From positions 1 through 59,710 of the forward strand of contig JAJCZP010000264.1 in the NCBI GenBank assembly GCA_029262315.1: 59,710 nt of DNA, read 5' to 3'. Under the pieces are notes generated by a model. It was not told the DNA's origin. It searched no databases and saw nothing but the letters and a program-made list of their open reading frames with translations. Shown one piece after another: positions 30,874 through 39,534 of the stretch. Origin of the DNA: Deltaproteobacteria bacterium (lineage in GTDB: Bacteria > Desulfobacterota > Binatia > UTPRO1). A program made the translations under genes and the position numbers. The stretch's first letter is position 1. Each line of letters opens with the position of its first letter.

Positions 30874-32490
30874 CTATGTCCCCCCGCGACGCCGGGAGCG
30901 CGCGGCATCGAGCTGGCCACGCAACTTCTCCGCCCTGGCCCGGGCGCGCTCCACCCCAAGCCGCGCCTGCTCGAGCCGCTGATGAAGCTCCGGAAACGAT
31001 TCGCTGTCGCCCCAGGCGCCCTCCCGGTGCATTTCGGCGGCGATAGCATTGTACTCATCGACGCGGGCGTTGTGCCTGCGAATCGCCGCCCGATACTGCG
31101 CGTTTCTGTCGCCAGACGAAGGCGCCGGGCGGGCCGCCGAGACCTCCGACGAGGCCTCCTCCAAAGCCCGCGGTTCGGTATCAGGCGCCACGGGAGGTGC
31201 GTCGGGCGCCTTGATGGGCGCACCCGGCGACACGACCGGAAGAGCAGGCGGTTGTCCACGAATCGGAGCCGGAACCGACTCGGGGGCACGAGACCCGACG
31301 GGAGCCGGCGCGTCGCGCCGTGTCTCGATCGGCGGAGCGGGGACGGCGGCGCGTTCCTCGACCGCGGGAACGACCGGAGCCGCGCGACGCGGTTCGGACG
31401 GCGGAGGCACTGGCAGGGCGGCCCCCTCCTCGACCGCGGGAACGACCGGAGCCCCGCGCCGCGTTTCGGGTGCCGGAGGCGCTGGCAGGGCACGCCCCTC
31501 CTCGACGGGCGGAACGACTGGCGCGACGCCACGAGTTTCGGACGGCGGGGCAATTGGCGCGGGACGTGTTTCAACGGGCGGCGCTACTCGTTCGCGCCGA
31601 GCGACTGGCGGACGCTCCACCGCGGGCGCGACCGGTCGAGGCGCTGGTGGATCTGGTGGTGTGGCTTTACGGGTCGATCCAGATCGAGGTCGAGGAGACG
31701 GCAGCACGATGGCGTCGTGCTCGACGTGGGCGGTGAGCAACTTGCCAACCCAATAGATGATGACGGTCAGTACCAGAAAGACGCCGATCGCAGCCGGCCA
31801 CACCCATTGCTCATGGTACCACGGTCGCCCAACACGCCTGGGCGGCGGCGACGCGCCTGATGTCGCTGCCCCGTGAGCCGTCGTTGGCAGCGGCTCGTCG
31901 ACTGCGTCCTCGTCGGGAAGCGCGGGCCGATCGACAGCTATTGGCCCAGGATCGCCACCGGGTTGAGGATCGGCCATGGGCGCGGGTGGCTCTGTCGAAA
32001 GCGGCGTGGGCGGCGCTGTCGAGGGCGGCGAGGACGCGGCAGCTGATGGCGGCGTGGGGAATCGCTCCCGCGCAACAGGCGGAACCGGCGCAGCGGTTGG
32101 CCGTGGCGGCGGAGGAGACGGATCCTCAGTCGAAACAGATGGCACCGGGGCGGAAGGCGACGGAGTCGGCGGACGCGCCGACTCCTCGCGCGCGGCGGGC
32201 GGATCGGATCGAGCCGGCGACGTTGGTGGCCTTGGCGTTGACTCCGGACGCGCGGGCGGCGTTGCGGGCCCGATCGGCGGTACGCTGCGAGCGATCCGCG
32301 CGTCCGACGATGCGTGCGCGGAGGAATCGCCGAGCGGCGCAGGGAGATCGGTCTCGACCTCCGGGGCGGCGTCGGCGACCAGGGACGCGCCGCAGATCGC
32401 ACAGAGCTTTTGCCCGGGACGATTCGGCTTTCGACACTCCGGACAGTTCAACCCGGCAGCAGACTCTTTGGGATCTCGCACAGCAGACAC
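30874..32490 (-). CDS. proline-rich membrane protein with N-terminal zinc ribbon
   Basis: Unrecognised protein of about 538 residues. Order: a zinc ribbon (CPEC...CAIC) near the N-terminus; about 200 residues rich in Pro, Ser and Ala; one membrane helix (WPAAIGVFLVLTVIIYWVG); a second Pro-rich region with about three copies of a 24-residue unit built on ETRR-APVVPAVEE-ALP-PP; and a charged, helical C-terminus ending SRRRGGT. The topology suggests a cytosolic ribbon and an extracytoplasmic rod. The start is uncertain (GTG 32490 chosen; 32577 possible). It precedes dprA and is divergent from the MoxR gene. Confidence 0.75.
   Translation of the reverse strand: MSAVRDPKESAAGLNCPECRKPNRPGQKLCAICGASLVADAAPEVETDLPAPLGDSSAHASSDARIARSVPPIGPATPPARPESTPRPPTSPARSDPPAAREESARPPTPSPSAPVPSVSTEDPSPPPPRPTAAPVPPVARERFPTPPSAAASSPPSTAPPTPLSTEPPAPMADPQPGGDPGPIAVDRPALPDEDAVDEPLPTTAHGAATSGASPPPRRVGRPWYHEQWVWPAAIGVFLVLTVIIYWVGKLLTAHVEHDAIVLPSPRPRSGSTRKATPPDPPAPRPVAPAVERPPVARRERVAPPVETRPAPIAPPSETRGVAPVVPPVEEGRALPAPPAPETRRGAPVVPAVEEGAALPVPPPSEPRRAAPVVPAVEERAAVPAPPIETRRDAPAPVGSRAPESVPAPIRGQPPALPVVSPGAPIKAPDAPPVAPDTEPRALEEASSEVSAARPAPSSGDRNAQYRAAIRRHNARVDEYNAIAAEMHREGAWGDSESFPELHQRLEQARLGVERARARAEKLRGQLDAARSRRRGGT
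31330..31545 (-). repeat. tandem 72-bp coding repeats in the proline-rich protein
   Basis: About three imperfect copies encode a 24-residue unit (ETRR-x-APVVPAVEEG-x-ALP-x-PP). Copy 1 starts near 31542, copy 2 near 31470 and copy 3 near 31398, reading on the minus strand. Boundaries are by eye. Confidence 0.6.
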
Positions 32491-32654
32491 GGTATAGAGT
32501 TCCGAGGACAGAGTGGCAGCGGCATGGCTGGAGGGCAACTGGCTCTTGCAACCAACGGACCGCACGTTCCCCTGCATTGGAGCCGGTTTGCACGACCCCG
32601 GCCCACCATATAACTCCTGGCGATCCCGTTTCGATCCACAATGGAGGACCTTTC

Positions 32655-33536
32655 ATGGGCGATGCCAACGACTTCCAGCGCTTCTCGGGCACACCCGGCT
32701 ACATCGCGTCCGGGCCCCTCGTCGATGCAGTCAACTGCGCCTACGCTCTGGAGCGCCCGTTGCTGATCAAGGGCGAGCCTGGCACCGGCAAGACGCTGTT
32801 GGCGCGCCACGTCGCCGAAGGTCTCGAGATGCCACTGCTGTCGTGGCACATCAAATCAACCTCGAAAGCGGCGGACGGCCTGTACGTCTACGACACGGTC
32901 CAGCGCCTGAACGACAGCCGGTTCGGCGGTGGCGATGTCGCCGACATTCGGAACTACATTCGGCTTGGACCGCTCGGCCAATCGTTCGCCGCCGAGGATC
33001 GGCAGGTGCTCCTCATCGACGAGATCGACAAGGCGGATCTCGAGTTCCCGAACGATCTTCTCCTCGAGCTCGACGAGATGCGGTTTACGATCATCGAGAC
33101 CGACGAGGAGATCAAAGCGCGCCAGCGCCCAGTCGTGATCATCACCTCCAACAACGAGAAAGAACTCCCGGACGCGTTCTTGCGACGATGCATCTTCCAC
33201 TTCATCGACTTCCCGGATGCGGAGCTCATGCGAAGAATCGTCGATGTCCATCACCCGCACCTCGACGCGACACTGCTCGATCAAGTGCTGATCAAGTTCT
33301 ACTGGCTCCGCGAGCAGAGCGAGCTCCGGAAAAAGCCCTCGACGTCCGAGCTGATCGACTGGATCTCGGCACTGCTCCGGTCGGGCATCTCTCAGGACAA
33401 GATCGAGTCACACATTCCGTTCCTGGGCGCGCTCCTGAAAAAGGAACAGGATGCCGAGGCGCTCGCGCGCTACGACGAGAAGGGTGGCAAGTATCCGTCC
33501 AGCTGGAGCGATCTGGGGCCGCGGTACAACCAGTAA
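32655..33536 (+). CDS. MoxR-family AAA+ ATPase
   Basis: AAA+ ATPase of 293 residues of the MoxR class, which remodels or activates partners together with VWA proteins. Walker A is GEPGTGKT (near residue 40), Walker B LLIDEIDK, and sensor 1 IITSNNEKELPDAFLRRC. The ATG follows GGAGGA. The next gene, 19 bases later, encodes the VWA/CoxE partner. The target cannot be named. Confidence 0.9.
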   Translation: MGDANDFQRFSGTPGYIASGPLVDAVNCAYALERPLLIKGEPGTGKTLLARHVAEGLEMPLLSWHIKSTSKAADGLYVYDTVQRLNDSRFGGGDVADIRNYIRLGPLGQSFAAEDRQVLLIDEIDKADLEFPNDLLLELDEMRFTIIETDEEIKARQRPVVIITSNNEKELPDAFLRRCIFHFIDFPDAELMRRIVDVHHPHLDATLLDQVLIKFYWLREQSELRKKPSTSELIDWISALLRSGISQDKIESHIPFLGALLKKEQDAEALARYDEKGGKYPSSWSDLGPRYNQ

Positions 33537-33554
33537 CCGGCCCACGGTAACCCG

Positions 33555-34739
33555 ATGTTCCTCGATCTCTTCTACGGCATGCGCGACGAGGGCATTCCGG
33601 TCGCACTTCAGGAGTGGAATACCTTCCTCGAGGCACTGAAGCGGGGCCTCCACGGCTCGAGCCTCTTCCGCTTCTATCACCTGGCCCGCGCCTGCCTGGT
33701 GAAGAGCGAAACCTACTTCGACGCCTTCGATCGCGTCTTCGCCCGCGTCTTCAAAGGGGTCGAAGGCGAACTCGACATCACCGACGAGGTGCTCGAGTGG
33801 CTACGCGACCCCGAGAATTTCCAGGAGCTCACGCCGGAACAGCTGGCAGAGCTCGAACGTCTCTCGAGCGACGAGCTCATGCAGCGCTTCCTCGAGACGC
33901 TCGCGGAGCAGGACGAGCGACACGACGGCGGCGGACGCTGGGTGGGTACAGGCGGGCGATCTCCCTTCGGACACGGCGGCCAGCATCCCACCGGCATCCG
34001 CGTCGGCGGCAAGGGCCAGCGCCGGTCGGCAATGAAGGTCGCGGAAGAGCGCAAGTTCAAGGACTACCGCACCGATCTGAATCTCGACGTCCGGAACTTC
34101 CGTCTGGCGCTCAAGCGCCTCCGCCAACTGACGCGCACCGGGCTCGCCACCGAGCTCGACCTCGACGAGACCATCGACCACACGTGCAGGAATGCTGGCG
34201 AGATCGACCTGGTCTTTCGCCCACCGCGGAAAAACGAGGTCCGCCTGCTGCTTCTCATGGACGTCGGCGGCACGATGGACCCGTACTACGAGCCCATGAG
34301 TCAGCTCCTGACAGCACTCCACGAGGAGCGCGGGCTGCGGGAGTTCGAGCCCTACTACTTCCACAATTGCATCTACGATCACGTGTACTCGCGCGCGCGG
34401 CTCCTGCGCACAGATGCGCTGCCGACGGGTGATCTGCTACGCCGCCTGGACGAGCGCTGGAAGGTCGTCATCGTCGGCGACGCGGCGATGCATCCCGCCG
34501 AGCTGATGGAACCCCACGGGGGCATCAATCCACACGCGACCTCGCCGACACCCGGAGTCGTCTGGCTCCAACGTATCGCGGGCCACTTCAATCGAACCGT
34601 CTGGGTCAATCCGGACGACCGCACGCTGTGGGATCAGTCACACACGACGCGCGTCGTCCAACGGCTCTTCACGATGTTTCCGCTGAGCGTCGATGGTCTC
34701 GGTGAGGCCGTGCACGCGCTGGTCGGCGCACGGGTCTGA
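33555..34739 (+). CDS. VWA-domain protein, CoxE-like partner of MoxR
   Basis: Protein of 394 residues: a helical N-terminal half (to about residue 125), a Gly-rich linker (GGGRWVGTGGRSPFGHGGQ), then a VWA domain. The metal-ion site reads LLLMDVGGTMDPY, that is D-x-G-G-T instead of the usual D-x-S-x-S. MoxR-CoxE pairs are known in CO-dehydrogenase maturation and elsewhere, but no such enzyme genes are nearby, so the client is unknown. Confidence 0.88.
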   Translation: MFLDLFYGMRDEGIPVALQEWNTFLEALKRGLHGSSLFRFYHLARACLVKSETYFDAFDRVFARVFKGVEGELDITDEVLEWLRDPENFQELTPEQLAELERLSSDELMQRFLETLAEQDERHDGGGRWVGTGGRSPFGHGGQHPTGIRVGGKGQRRSAMKVAEERKFKDYRTDLNLDVRNFRLALKRLRQLTRTGLATELDLDETIDHTCRNAGEIDLVFRPPRKNEVRLLLLMDVGGTMDPYYEPMSQLLTALHEERGLREFEPYYFHNCIYDHVYSRARLLRTDALPTGDLLRRLDERWKVVIVGDAAMHPAELMEPHGGINPHATSPTPGVVWLQRIAGHFNRTVWVNPDDRTLWDQSHTTRVVQRLFTMFPLSVDGLGEAVHALVGARV

Positions 34740-34760
34740 CCGCCCGCAGCTCGGAAGATC

Positions 34761-35189
34761 ATGCGCGGACGAGCGGTACCGGTCACCGATGCGATCGCGA
34801 TCGCACCGGGGGAGATCACGCTCAGCTACGTGCGCGCAAGCGGGCCCGGCGGACAGAACGTCAACAAGGTCGCCACCAAAGCCGTGGCACGCTTCAACGT
34901 CGCCCGCTCCGAGTCGCTTCCCGACACGGAGCGGGCGCGTGCGCTTCGTCGGCTCGCGGGACGCCTGACCCGGGAGGGAGAGCTGGTGCTCACGTGCAGC
35001 CTGCACCGCGAACAGCGACGCAACCGCACCGTCGTACTCGAACGACTCGGCGAAGTGCTCGCGCACGCCGTACGCCCCCCGCAACGGCGGAAGCGGACCC
35101 GACCGTCGCGCGCAGCCATCGCGCGCAGCCGTGAAAACAAGCGTCACCAGAGCGAACGTAAACGTGCGCGGCGACCCGTCCTCGACTGA
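34761..35189 (+). CDS. arfB: ArfB/YaeJ-type peptidyl-tRNA hydrolase (ribosome rescue)
   Basis: Codon-independent release factor of 142 residues. The catalytic GGQ lies in RASGPGGQNVNK near residue 30. A basic C-terminal tail rich in Arg and Lys (from about residue 105) would enter the mRNA channel of stalled ribosomes. It follows the VWA gene by 21 bases on the same strand. Confidence 0.92.
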   Translation: MRGRAVPVTDAIAIAPGEITLSYVRASGPGGQNVNKVATKAVARFNVARSESLPDTERARALRRLAGRLTREGELVLTCSLHREQRRNRTVVLERLGEVLAHAVRPPQRRKRTRPSRAAIARSRENKRHQSERKRARRPVLD

Positions 35190-35232
35190 AATCCGCGGCG
35201 GTTCCAGAAAGCACTGACGTCGCGCGGGCGGC

Positions 35233-35691
35233 CTAGGAGCGTCGAGGCTTGGGGCTTCGAGTTTTCGGTCGCCCCGGCTTCTTCGCCACTCGCCGCCGCG
35301 GGGAGCGCGGCTGCGACTCGACGCCGACCCGCGGATCATCCGCGAGGATCAACCCGACGAGATCGCCCGCGCACTCCTCGAAGTCTGGCGCGTCTTCCTG
35401 CAGGTAGAGCCATTTACTGATGACCGGATGGACGAGCAGCGCGGGCAGCGTCTCACGGAGCGAGGCGTGCGACTCGCGTCCCGTCGCGACCAACAATCCA
35501 CGCCACGGAGGCCGCCGATCCGTCAGGATGAGCATCATGCGGCCATGGAGGTAGCAGGCCATCCCACCGAACATCGACTTGGCGAGAAACGAGGGCTCAT
35601 CGATCAGCCCGTCGACAAGCCCGCCGTAGCGATGGCGCCGCAGGCGCGTGATCGCACGCGTGGTCGCGTTGTCCTGCACGCCGTCCCGCAT
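35233..35691 (-). CDS. conserved hypothetical protein, TfoX-N-like
   Basis: Protein of 152 residues. The block SMFGGMACYLHGRMMLIL resembles the TfoX/Sxy N-terminal fold (MFGG...G), followed by a conserved-looking PPWRGLLVATGRE and KWLYLQEDAPDFEE. The last 30 residues are Arg/Lys/Pro-rich. Function is not established; the competence link of TfoX is only suggestive. It is divergent from comM. Confidence 0.65.
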   Translation of the reverse strand: MRDGVQDNATTRAITRLRRHRYGGLVDGLIDEPSFLAKSMFGGMACYLHGRMMLILTDRRPPWRGLLVATGRESHASLRETLPALLVHPVISKWLYLQEDAPDFEECAGDLVGLILADDPRVGVESQPRSPRRRVAKKPGRPKTRSPKPRRS

Positions 35692-35773
35692 GCGACCGGA
35701 CGATAGCGAGCGCGCCGCGGACGCTCAATGGCTACTCGCGACGTTGTCCCGCTCCGACCGGTCCGTAGGCTCG

Positions 35774-37300
35774 ATGTCCATGCCTGCCACCGTAACGACG
35801 TGCGCCCTGCTCGGGATCGACGCCCACTGGGTCCAGGTCGAGGTCGACGTCGCCGCCGGGCTGCCGCAGACATCGACGGTCGGACTCCCCGACCATGCGG
35901 TGCGTGAAAGCAAGGATCGGGTGCGCGCGGCCCTGCGGAACTCGGGCTACGTGTTGCCCCCGAAGCGCATCACCATCAATCTCGCCCCCGCGCATCTCCG
36001 AAAGCAGGGGTCCGCCTACGATCTCCCGATCGCCGTCGCGATTCTTGCCGCCACAGGCCACACCGAAGCGACCTCGCTGTCCGATGTCGTGATCGCTGGC
36101 GAGCTGGCGCTCGACGGGGCGCTGCGTCCGATTCGCGGCGCCCTCTCGATCGCGGTCGCGGCACGCGCCGCGGGCCAGGCCCGGGTACTCCTGCCGCAGG
36201 CAAACGCCGCGGAGGCCGCCCTGGTCGAGGGCATCACCGTCCTCGGTGTGCGCTCACTTCGGGAAGCCGTCGAGACGCTGGTCGGCCGCCATACACCCGA
36301 GGCGCCCGAGCCAGCCCCACACGCGACCCCTTCAGCGCCGATCTCCGATCTGGCCGACGTCGCCGGACAAGAACCGGCGAAGCGCGCGCTCGAAGTCGCG
36401 GCCGCCGGTGGCCACAATCTCCTGCTGGTTGGCTCTCCGGGCGTCGGCAAGTCCATGCTCGCACGCCGTGTGAGCGGGATCCTCCCCGAGCTGGCGCTCA
36501 CCGAGGCGCTCGAGGTGACTCGCGTCCACAGCGTGGCGGGAACACTCGGGCGACAACCGCTGATACGTACCCCGCCCTTCCGAGCGCCGCACCACACGGT
36601 CTCGGCCGCCGGGCTCTTCGGTGGCGGCGGCAGCACTCCTCAACCCGGGGAACTCGCCCTCGCCCATCATGGCGTACTGTTCCTCGACGAGCTGCCCGAG
36701 TTCCGCCGCGACGTGCTGGAAGGACTGCGCCAACCCCTCGAATCCGACGTCTTCACGGTCGTCCGCGTCGGCTGGCGCGCCACTTATCCCACCCGGGTCA
36801 TGCTCGTCGCAGCGATGAATCCCTGCCCGTGCGGTCACCTCGGCGATCCGCGGCACGAGTGCCGCTGCACGCCGCACCAGCTGGCGCACTACGCGACACG
36901 CGTCTCGGGCCCGCTCCTCGACCGGATCGACCTGCATGTCAACGTCGCCGCGGTCTGCTCCGGCGATCTGAGCGGCAACCGTACCGGCGAGCCGTCGGCC
37001 GCGATCCGCACACGCATCGTCCTCGCACGCGCCCGCCAAGCCGCTCGCTTCGGGGCCGACACCTCGATCACCAACGCCCGCATGAGCGATCGACTTCTCC
37101 GCGCCCACGCGCAACCGGACGACGCCGGACGCCAGCTGCTCGAACGCGCCATGACGCGTCTCGGCCTCAGCGCCCGCGCCTACACGCGCATCCTGAAGGT
37201 CGCCCGTACCATCGCCGATCTGGCCGAACGCGACACGATCAGCGCAGCCGACGTCGCCGAAGCGATCCAGTACCGGAGCCTCGACCGCCCGCTCGGGTAG
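35774..37300 (+). CDS. comM: ComM/YifB Mg-chelatase-like AAA+ helicase
   Basis: Hexameric helicase promoting branch migration during natural transformation in characterised bacteria. It is about 508 residues: an N-terminal Lon-like domain (ALLGIDAHWVQVEVDVAAGL), Walker A in VGSPGVGKSMLARR, GELALAHHGVLFLDELPEF, MNPCPCGHLGDP, and the C-terminal helical domain. The start is ATG 35774 or 35780. The gene appears intact to its normal end (AEAIQYRSLDRPLG). A 94-base piece near its 3' end recurs at 40803-40896. Confidence 0.92.
   Translation: MSMPATVTTCALLGIDAHWVQVEVDVAAGLPQTSTVGLPDHAVRESKDRVRAALRNSGYVLPPKRITINLAPAHLRKQGSAYDLPIAVAILAATGHTEATSLSDVVIAGELALDGALRPIRGALSIAVAARAAGQARVLLPQANAAEAALVEGITVLGVRSLREAVETLVGRHTPEAPEPAPHATPSAPISDLADVAGQEPAKRALEVAAAGGHNLLLVGSPGVGKSMLARRVSGILPELALTEALEVTRVHSVAGTLGRQPLIRTPPFRAPHHTVSAAGLFGGGGSTPQPGELALAHHGVLFLDELPEFRRDVLEGLRQPLESDVFTVVRVGWRATYPTRVMLVAAMNPCPCGHLGDPRHECRCTPHQLAHYATRVSGPLLDRIDLHVNVAAVCSGDLSGNRTGEPSAAIRTRIVLARARQAARFGADTSITNARMSDRLLRAHAQPDDAGRQLLERAMTRLGLSARAYTRILKVARTIADLAERDTISAADVAEAIQYRSLDRPLG
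37157..37250 (+). repeat. left copy of the 94-bp direct repeat (inside comM)
   Basis: Begins CGTCTCGGCCTCAGCG and ends CAGCGCAGCCG, 50 bases before the last base of comM. It matches 40803-40896 in the same orientation with two substitutions (G to A in both). Confidence 0.9.
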
Positions 37301-37503
37301 GCCCCGGGTCGCGCGCTGCAGCCGCGCGAGCACGCGACCGGCCGGTGGCCCCACCGCAAGCTGCCGGCTTGTTCGGGTTCAGCCACGTTTGGAAAAAATT
37401 GGGCAGAGCCCCGTCAATCGTGACAACATCGACCCAGTGGTGCAGGTTCGTTTTTCGGGGGAGACGTCAGAAGCTTACGCTCGGAGGCAGCTCATCTTCA
37501 TCC
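37301..37503. other. intergenic region between convergent comM and the histidine kinase
   Basis: No gene is seen. The sequence includes an A-run (GGAAAAAATTGGG near 37393) that is lower in GC than the surroundings, and short GC-rich inverted sequences near 37340-37370 that could terminate either gene. Confidence 0.4.
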
Positions 37504-38754
37504 TCACGGACAGCCAACCGGTCGCATTGGGGTGTCCACTTGGTCACGACTGACGGTTAGCGGCAGTTCGACGACACAGCACCACCCCATGCCCGCTCGC
37601 TCTTCGGCGAGGAAGGAGCCACCGTGTGCCTCCACGAGGGTGCTCACCACGAAGAGGCCAAGCCCCACGCCACCGTGGCTCCTCGGCGCGTCGACGAAGG
37701 CCTGCCCGATAGCCACGCGATCTCCGTGGCTGACTCCTGGGCCGGAGTCAGCCACGGAAATACTCACGCGATCATCGGCACTCGTTGTTTCGATCTCCAC
37801 CGTGCAGCCAGGCTCAGCATGGCGTACCGCATTCGCGACCAGGTTGTCGACAATGCGTGTCACGGCGACTTCGTCGAGCATGCACACCGGTATCAAGCCC
37901 GGCGTGACCACAAGCGAGACCCCGCGGACCCGCGCCGCAAGAGTATGCTGGTCAACCGTGCGTGCCACAACCGCATTCACTGCCAGCTCCGTTGGGTGCA
38001 AGCGGTACGTCCCCGTGTGCAGACGAGCGTATTCTGCGAAGTTCTGCACCAACCGCCGGAGGTAGTCGCTGTTCCGTGTCACCAAACTCAGTAGGGGGCG
38101 TGCCTCGTTGCGGTCTCCCCGCTCCACGGCATCCCCGAGCGACGTTATGCCAAGCCCGATGGCGGTTGTCGGGCTGCCAATGTCGTGCGCGAGAGTCGCC
38201 AGCAGCTCTGTCCGTGCCCGGTCGGCGGCTTCCACCGCGGCGATACGCCGCTGCTGCGAGCGGATCCGATGGACGAGGACTCCGTAGAACAATGCAGCGC
38301 TGAAGAGGCACGTAACCTCCAGCAGATGGGTCTGTTGCCATACGGCCGAGGGCTCGCCCTGTGCGAGGACCCACAGGTAGGCCAGACACACTGCCAGGAC
38401 GCCGACGAGCATCAGCAGGAGGTTCTCGGCCAGCGCGGCGAAGAAGAGGACGAAGAAGTACAGGAAGAAGAACTCCGCGCTTCCGCTCTCGGTCAGCACC
38501 ATGCTGGCTGAGATCCAGAGGGAGTCCAGGACCACCACGAAGCCCGCGACCCGAGAGCGGCCGGATCCTTCCAGGCCGATCCGGCTCAGGAAAACGTTCG
38601 AGGCCAAGGCCACGGCGATGATGCCTGCGGACGCCGTCGAGCCGCCGGTCCAGCCGTCCCGACCAACCAGGAGATAGCTCACCGCGATGATCAATACGTA
38701 GCGCAGCAGGACGAGTTCCCGAAGATGAATGTGCGCGTGTAATCCTGAGAACAT
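37504..38754 (-). CDS. orphan membrane sensor histidine kinase
   Basis: Sensor kinase of 416 residues with about six membrane helices in the first 170 residues and no large periplasmic loop, implying an intramembrane signal. The phospho-acceptor is in LLATLAHDIGSPTTAI (H-D-I-G-S-P). The ATPase domain has VDNLVANAVRHAE (N box), DSGPGV (G1) and GGVGLGLFV (G2). No response regulator adjoins it. It is 72 bases downstream of the sigma-factor gene on the same strand and may be in one operon with it. Confidence 0.88.
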   Translation of the reverse strand: MFSGLHAHIHLRELVLLRYVLIIAVSYLLVGRDGWTGGSTASAGIIAVALASNVFLSRIGLEGSGRSRVAGFVVVLDSLWISASMVLTESGSAEFFFLYFFVLFFAALAENLLLMLVGVLAVCLAYLWVLAQGEPSAVWQQTHLLEVTCLFSAALFYGVLVHRIRSQQRRIAAVEAADRARTELLATLAHDIGSPTTAIGLGITSLGDAVERGDRNEARPLLSLVTRNSDYLRRLVQNFAEYARLHTGTYRLHPTELAVNAVVARTVDQHTLAARVRGVSLVVTPGLIPVCMLDEVAVTRIVDNLVANAVRHAEPGCTVEIETTSADDRVSISVADSGPGVSHGDRVAIGQAFVDAPRSHGGVGLGLFVVSTLVEAHGGSFLAEERAGMGWCCVVELPLTVSRDQVDTPMRPVGCP

Positions 38755-38826
38755 GGGCTTGCTCCCTATCGCGAGCGCTCGACGTTCCGATGACCCGACG
38801 ACGCGAAGGACGCCCGTCTGCGCATG

Positions 38827-39534
38827 CTACGAGCGCCTCGGTGTCATCATAGCCCGCAGCGTGGCGAGCGCCTCGTTGCGCAACTGCCAAGCACGCGCTT
38901 CGCTCAAACCCAGGCGCGCCCCCACCTCCCACAGCGAGCGGTCCTCGCCATAGTAGAGCTTCAGGACGTTGGCCTGTCGCGCGGGGAGACGGGCGAGCGC
39001 GGCACCGAGCTGCCGGGCCTGTTCCCGCGCCACAACGTGCGCGAACGGATCCTCGCCGCTGGCGCCGTCGAGAGCCTTCTCCAGCACATCGATCGGGACG
39101 GCGATCGTTGATGTGAGGACGAGGACGGACTGGAGAGCTGACAGGCCCAGTCCCGACGCGGCGGCCAGCTCATCGAGTGCAGGCTCCCTGTGCAATGTCA
39201 TCGCGAGCCGTGACTGCGTTGCCGCAAGGTGCTCGGCGCGGCGGGAGATACCGCGCGACTGACGGTTTTCGCGTCGCAGGCCGTCGAACATAGCGCCGCG
39301 GATGCGCGCGCCCACATACGTGCGAAAGGATGCCCCACCATCCTCGCGATACCGACTCGCCGCGCTCAGGAGCCCCTCCATCCCCCAACTCAGGAGATCA
39401 TCGAACGTGATGGACGGTGGGCTCGATCGCGCTATGCGGTTCGCGATGCGGTGCACGAGCGGGAGGTTCCGGCGGCAGGCCGCCTCCAGCGCTTCGCGTC
39501 CGCCCGCGGGAACGCCGTGTCGTGCCTTCCTCAT
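38827..39534 (-). CDS. RNA polymerase sigma factor, FliA (sigma-28) family
   Basis: Sigma factor of 235 residues. Region 2 includes DDLLSWGMEGLLSAASRY and ASFRTYVGARIRGAMFDGLR, which is the FliA pattern; a short region 3 follows; region 4 is LPARQANVLKLYYGEDRSLWEVGARLG with recognition helix SEARAWQLRNEAL. Its start overlaps the stop of the FlhG-like gene by four bases. In flagellar operons fliA follows flhG, but no flagellar structural gene is in the window. Confidence 0.85.
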   Translation of the reverse strand: MRKARHGVPAGGREALEAACRRNLPLVHRIANRIARSSPPSITFDDLLSWGMEGLLSAASRYREDGGASFRTYVGARIRGAMFDGLRRENRQSRGISRRAEHLAATQSRLAMTLHREPALDELAAASGLGLSALQSVLVLTSTIAVPIDVLEKALDGASGEDPFAHVVAREQARQLGAALARLPARQANVLKLYYGEDRSLWEVGARLGLSEARAWQLRNEALATLRAMMTPRRS

